Positions 4,867 to 7,017 of a DNA stretch of 7,017 nucleotides are shown one piece after another. Under the pieces are notes generated by a model that ran no database searches, was not told the DNA's origin, and was given only the letters and a program-made list of their open reading frames with translations. Each line of letters starts with the position of its first letter. Within the stretch, counting starts at the first letter, position 1. The translations under genes were made by a program, and so were the position numbers. This stretch comes from Leyella stercorea (GTDB taxonomy: Bacteria > Bacteroidota > Bacteroidia > Bacteroidales > Bacteroidaceae): the NCBI RefSeq assembly GCF_021531655.1, contig NZ_JADYUF010000078.1, positions 1 through 7,017 on the forward strand, in the 5' to 3' direction.

Positions 4867-5787
4867 TTAAAAGGATAAAATATCGTCTTCTATAATGTCA
4901 TCTATAAAGCAATCTTTGCCTTTTACCAACCATTTTAAGCCAGAGAGCACACCTAGGAGTGCTGGTATCCATGTCCAACAGCAAATGAGGTAAATCACAC
5001 CATGAGTAATCTTGCCCATATAGAACTTGTGAGCACCAATACCACCAAAAAAGATGGCAAGCAGTGCTGCAACGATATGGTTCTTCTTAGCAGCAATTTC
5101 TTCGCGCTCCTTGTTCTGTTTCTCTGCTTGAGCCTTTTCATCGCGTTCCCGTTTGATAGAACTGAGTTTCTTCTCTATTTTGAGAATCTCCTGTTGTATA
5201 GACCATGCCTGATTCTCTCTGACTTCTACATTTCTTGCCCAGTCTTTGGAACACAATTCTTCCAATGCATACTCTCGGTTGCGCGCTCTTGACTCTCTGT
5301 CTGTGACTCTTGTGTTAAGGTCGCTACGACCTGACGCTCCGAGATAGCCGAACAAGAAGTCATCGGCATCAATCTCATGCCAATGCCAGTCTTGCATCTC
5401 TTCAATGTCGTAGTCAGACAAAGTTTCGCGATTTCTCAGAGTCCATAATGGCTTGGACAGCCTTGCCTTAGGATTTGAGAGAAGTCCTGTATTGCTGGTA
5501 TTTACCAAAGCATAGCAGGTTCCATGTGTCCACAGATACAATTCTCCATTCAACATGACAGGATTGCCGAATGCCACTTCCCAATCATGGGGAATCTCCT
5601 TCTCAATATAATACTCCCCATCCCGTTTCTTGATAAGGCATATGGCCTTTGGTGTTATTCCTATCATAAAATGGGGATAACAGACAACGGCAGTGAACTT
5701 TGACTCTATCGCTTCAAGAGTGTTCTTTTCTTTTAATAAATCTCGTTCCTCATTAGAGGTTGTCGTATTACTCGTTTCTTTTTCCAT
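4867..5787 (-). CDS. TM2-domain membrane protein with long N-terminal cytoplasmic region, 306 aa
   Basis: The C-terminal TM2 domain (about residues 236-298) is clear. KKNHIVAALLAIFFGGIGAH leads into KFYMG and the first membrane helix, then a turn and a second helix (GVIYLICCWTWIPALLGVLS), and the domain closes with FIDDI. TM2 domains are two-helix membrane modules of uncertain biochemistry. Before it lies a charged coiled coil (about 195-235, Lys/Glu/Gln-rich). Residues 25-150 form a predicted mainly-beta region (VVCYPHFMIGITPKAICLI, ELYLWTHGTCYALV) with a Trp/His patch (MQDWHWHEID, 131-140). I start at M34 of the longest frame (5787), because the longer frame overlaps the upstream gene by 80 nt, whereas this ATG lies 19 nt after that gene's stop. 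The N-terminal region is not a family I know. Confidence 0.82.
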   Translation of the reverse strand: MEKETSNTTTSNEERDLLKEKNTLEAIESKFTAVVCYPHFMIGITPKAICLIKKRDGEYYIEKEIPHDWEVAFGNPVMLNGELYLWTHGTCYALVNTSNTGLLSNPKARLSKPLWTLRNRETLSDYDIEEMQDWHWHEIDADDFLFGYLGASGRSDLNTRVTDRESRARNREYALEELCSKDWARNVEVRENQAWSIQQEILKIEKKLSSIKRERDEKAQAEKQNKEREEIAAKKNHIVAALLAIFFGGIGAHKFYMGKITHGVIYLICCWTWIPALLGVLSGLKWLVKGKDCFIDDIIEDDILSF

Positions 5788-5806
5788 AGTCTTTCTCAGT
5801 AGATTG

Positions 5807-6241
5807 TTATTCTTGTGAATACTCCCATTCCTCAAATGCCGAGACATCTGCTTGTGGATATTCCTCCTTAGAATAGTCGTTGGCAAGATATACCACAGGG
5901 CACTTTGTCTTATACATCAAGTCGAAGACATATTTAAGATACTCTCCTCTTAACTGTTCCATATAGCGGTGGAACAGGAAGAACTTGGTGTTCTCGTTGT
6001 ATGTTCCAGGAATAATGAACTGTTCATCATCTCCAGACGGAGTGAGCGTTTGGATTGCCCCTTCTTTATCTATGTAAAGTGCTTGTCCGCAAGTAGCACA
6101 ACCGTTCATCTCGCTGATAGCACGTCTTGCGTTGTCAATGTCGGGATTTGAATGAAACCATATAATTACAGGGCGTATCGGTGAACTGCCAACATACTCT
6201 TCGATAGTTTCAATAATGTTGTCCTTGTTAGTACTTTTCAT
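5807..6241 (-). CDS. hypothetical protein, 144 aa, first gene of the minus-strand run
   Basis: I take the start at ATG 6241 (MKSTNKDNIIETIEEYVG) and not the frame's first ATG at 6295, which would lie inside the terminator T-tract. The protein is predicted alpha/beta. PVIIWFHSNPDIDNARRAI (a strand followed by a helix) is followed by CATCGQ (a CxxC), a strand (ALYIDKEGAIQTLT), FFLFHRYMEQLRGEYLKYVFDLMY and a final strand (CPVVYLAND). The alternation of a buried hydrophobic strand and a helix is reminiscent of a Rossmann-like or thioredoxin-like fold. However, no P-loop and no complete active-site context for the CxxC is visible, so no function is given. It is followed by the TM2 gene after 19 nt. 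Confidence 0.7.
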   Translation of the reverse strand: MKSTNKDNIIETIEEYVGSSPIRPVIIWFHSNPDIDNARRAISEMNGCATCGQALYIDKEGAIQTLTPSGDDEQFIIPGTYNENTKFFLFHRYMEQLRGEYLKYVFDLMYKTKCPVVYLANDYSKEEYPQADVSAFEEWEYSQE

Positions 6242-6276
6242 ATTCTGTCTTTTGTTTAAGTCAGACTGTATGTTAC

Positions 6277-6348
6277 AAAACAAAAAAAGCAGCAAAGACT
6301 CTGCGACTGCACGATTTTACTCGCACGTCGTAGTGTCTTTGCTGCTTT
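6277..6348 (-). terminator. strong intrinsic terminator (minus strand)
   Basis: Arms 6286-6299 and 6335-6348 are perfectly complementary over 14 bp (AAAGCAGCAAAGAC / GTCTTTGCTGCTTT). The 35-nt interior also pairs partly (CTGCGAC with GTCGTAG). On the minus strand the hairpin is followed at once by seven T, a G and four T. It lies between the structured leader or RNA (promoter at 6793-6823) and the first protein gene at 6241, so it either ends a free-standing RNA or attenuates the operon. Confidence 0.8.
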
Positions 6349-6362
6349 GTCTTATGCTGTTG

Positions 6363-6388
6363 CCCATAGAGCCAGACTTCAAGGTTTG
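6363..6388. repeat. duplicated CCCATAGAGCCAG motif, copy 1
   Basis: CCCATAGAGCCAG followed by CTT, a short spacer and AAGGTT recurs at 6556-6581 in the same orientation, 193 bp away. In the minus-strand RNA it reads AACCTTG..CTGGCTCTATGGG. Here CCATAG (6364-6369) can also pair with CTATGG (6393-6398). It probably represents a repeated structural module in the RNA. Confidence 0.6.
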
Positions 6389-6490
6389 TGTCCTATGGCT
6401 CCGTTCGGACTGTTTCTTATTTAGGTCGTGCACTTTAGTGTAAGCACGAAAAAGCGTGAAGCCACCTGTCGCTTGCTCCACCTTTGAGGC

Positions 6491-6663
6491 CTTAGGACTT
6501 GCCCTTCACGTCAGAACAAGCAACGAGACCCCACGCCGATATGTATATGTACACTCCCATAGAGCCAGCCTTACAAGGTTGCCCCATGAAAGATACGTAT
6601 ATAACATACCCATAGGCATCATCGTTGCGAGGTTCTTTGACGTGAGATTTGGAGTGTCCTAAG
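6491..6663. repeat. 173-nt imperfect palindrome (long foldback)
   Basis: Successive arm pairs are CTTAGGAC (6491-6498) with GTCCTAAG (6656-6663), CACGTCA (6507-6513) with TGACGTG (6638-6644), GAAC (6514-6517) with GTTC (6632-6635), GCAACGA (6520-6526) with TCGTTGC (6622-6628), and GCC (6535-6537) with GGC (6615-6617). The inner AT-rich stretches around 6538-6552 and 6592-6610 are also roughly complementary. A competing helix exists: ACACTCC (6551-6557) with GGAGTGT (6651-6657). It is part of the candidate non-coding RNA. Confidence 0.75.
6556..6581. repeat. duplicated CCCATAGAGCCAG motif, copy 2
   Basis: This second copy of the motif at 6363-6388 lies at the apex of the long foldback. In this copy CCTT (6569-6572) and AAGG (6575-6578) can close a tiny hairpin. 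Confidence 0.6.
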
Positions 6664-6792
6664 TTCCAAAGGTCAAAAACCAAGCGCCAATAACGCTTTT
6701 CTTATGTTTGCCCTCTACCAACCGCCACTTTTCAAGCGACTTCGGCGTAGGGCTACATGCCGTCATTGCACATAGAATACAATTTAGCGTGC

Positions 6793-6823
6793 CAAAGTTA
6801 CTAATTATTATTGGTATCGCAAA
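6793..6823 (-). promoter_or_regulatory. consensus Bacteroidetes promoter, minus strand
   Basis: On the minus strand TTTG (6820-6823) is followed after exactly 19 nt by TAACTTTG (6793-6800), matching both the -33 (TTTG) and -7 (TAnnTTTG) elements at the usual spacing. Transcription should start near 6786-6789 and run left through the structured interval toward the terminator at 6277-6348 and the gene at 6241. Confidence 0.8.
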
Positions 6824-6870
6824 AAAAAGACCTAATTATTTTAAGTAGAGTTGACAAATAAAAAACATTG

Positions 6871-6884
6871 ATGTTGTACAACAT
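6871..6884. promoter_or_regulatory. perfect 14-bp palindrome between divergent promoters
   Basis: ATGTTGTACAACAT is a perfect dyad. It lies 47 nt upstream of the minus-strand -33 box and 99 nt upstream of the plus-strand -33 box. It is a candidate binding site for a dimeric regulator of one or both transcripts. No regulator gene is visible in the window. Confidence 0.4.
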
Positions 6885-6903
6885 ACTCTTAGGCATAATC
6901 TTA

Positions 6904-6966
6904 TTATCCGAACATTCCTTGTGCCTTTAAGTCTACATTCATCCAATTAACCTGAGTTCGGGATAA
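6904..6966. repeat. interrupted inverted repeat TTATCCGAAC / GTTCGGGATAA
   Basis: TTATCCGAAC (6904-6913) and GTTCGGGATAA (6956-6966) are inverted repeats that match except for one extra G in the right arm, separated by 42 bp. They lie just upstream of the plus-strand promoter and could be operator half-sites or a hairpin. I cannot tell which from sequence. Confidence 0.35.
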
Positions 6967-6983
6967 GAAAGTCTTTGTAAAAG

Positions 6984-7014
6984 TTGGTAATCTCAATAAT
7001 TTTTAGTACCTTTA
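6984..7014 (+). promoter_or_regulatory. Bacteroidetes-type promoter, plus strand, for a gene beyond the window
   Basis: TTGG (6984-6987) is followed after 19 nt by TACCTTTA (7007-7014), seven of eight positions of TAnnTTTG being compatible. Transcription would start at or just past the right edge of the window and run away from it, so this region is a divergent promoter area. Confidence 0.55.
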
Positions 7015-7017
7015 TGA

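Larger units (their letters stand above)
6282..6787 (-). ncRNA. candidate structured non-coding RNA, about 500 nt, no family recognised
   Basis: A near-perfect minus-strand promoter (6793-6823) and a strong minus-strand intrinsic terminator (6277-6348) bracket about 500 nt with no believable gene. The interval contains successive foldbacks: 6682-6697 (AAGCG/CGCTT), 6710-6753 (GCCC..CTAC..CGCC with GGCG-TAGGGC), the long 6491-6663 palindrome, and 6426-6449 (TCGTGC/GCACGA). It also holds a duplicated motif (6363-6388, 6556-6581). I do not see RNase P, tmRNA, SRP or group II intron signatures. The alternative is a long regulatory leader of the downstream operon with the terminator as an attenuator. 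End points are inferred from promoter and terminator positions. Confidence 0.55.

Noticed and set aside
5788..5886. N-terminal extension of the TM2 protein (33 residues, MPTTILRRN...)
   Set aside because: It overlaps the end of the upstream gene, is Arg/Asn-rich and unlike the rest of the protein, and a well-spaced ATG exists at 5787.
6242..6295. N-terminal extension of the 144-aa protein (MLLFLFCNIQ...)
   Set aside because: The apparent hydrophobic start is translated from the terminator T-tract; ATG at 6241 is more likely.
6492..6683. 63-aa minus-strand ORF (ending ...SDVKGKS) and the overlapping plus-strand ORF at 6456-6662
   Set aside because: Both run across the arms of the long palindrome, have odd composition and no leader. 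They are better explained as chance frames over a structured RNA, though conservation could be checked.
6280..6800. Retron msr-msd, tmRNA, RNase P RNA, or group II intron
   Set aside because: No reverse transcriptase is in the window, no domain V-like or P4 core sequence is visible, and there is no tmRNA-type acceptor end. A retron with an RT beyond 7017 cannot be excluded, but the RNA points away from that side.

Overview
The window looks like a piece of a Bacteroidales genome (Prevotella or Bacteroides type). The evidence is its AT-rich composition, long UTRs with few Shine-Dalgarno sites, three promoters matching the Bacteroidetes consensus (TTG-like -33 box, about 19 nt, TAnnTTTG -7 box), and a gene content of BspA-type leucine-rich repeats, Sel1 repeats and a TM2-domain protein. 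Almost all coding capacity is on the minus strand. The region reads as an accessory island of small, poorly characterised proteins, not a housekeeping locus.

In the order of minus-strand transcription (right to left), the window starts with an intergenic region at 6242-7017. It holds divergent promoters around a perfect 14-bp palindrome. The minus-strand promoter (6793-6823) is followed by about 500 nt with no convincing reading frame, several hairpins including a 173-nt imperfect foldback, and then a strong intrinsic terminator (6277-6348). This is best explained as a structured non-coding RNA gene, or as an attenuated leader for the operon below it.

Next comes a run of closely spaced genes at 6241-2462: a 144-aa unknown, a 306-aa protein with a coiled coil and C-terminal TM2 domain, unknowns of 76, 60 and 121 aa, a 322-aa protein with seven exact 36-residue Sel1 repeats, a 67-aa unknown, and a 43-aa single-pass membrane protein. 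A 38-bp direct repeat (37/38 identical) sits upstream of two of the small genes. It has a third, divergent tandem copy. All three copies can be read as short peptides ending in L(E/D)RK-stop, so the repeat may be a remnant of coding sequence or a translated leader.

A perfect 14-bp hairpin (2410-2443) separates this run from a lipid A-type (LpxL/HtrB family) acyltransferase at 1464-2393. Further left a consensus -7 box (1357-1364) precedes a tiny, apparently frame-broken ORF, a BspA-like leucine-rich-repeat protein without a signal peptide (336-1145), and a 74-aa unknown (54-278). The first 50 bases probably hold the 3' end of a convergent plus-strand gene.

Functionally, the Sel1, LRR and TM2 proteins are scaffolding, interaction or membrane modules. 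The many small unknowns around them resemble polymorphic accessory or immunity-type clusters of Bacteroidales, but no toxin, nuclease, protease or polymerase signature is visible, so that role is only inferred.
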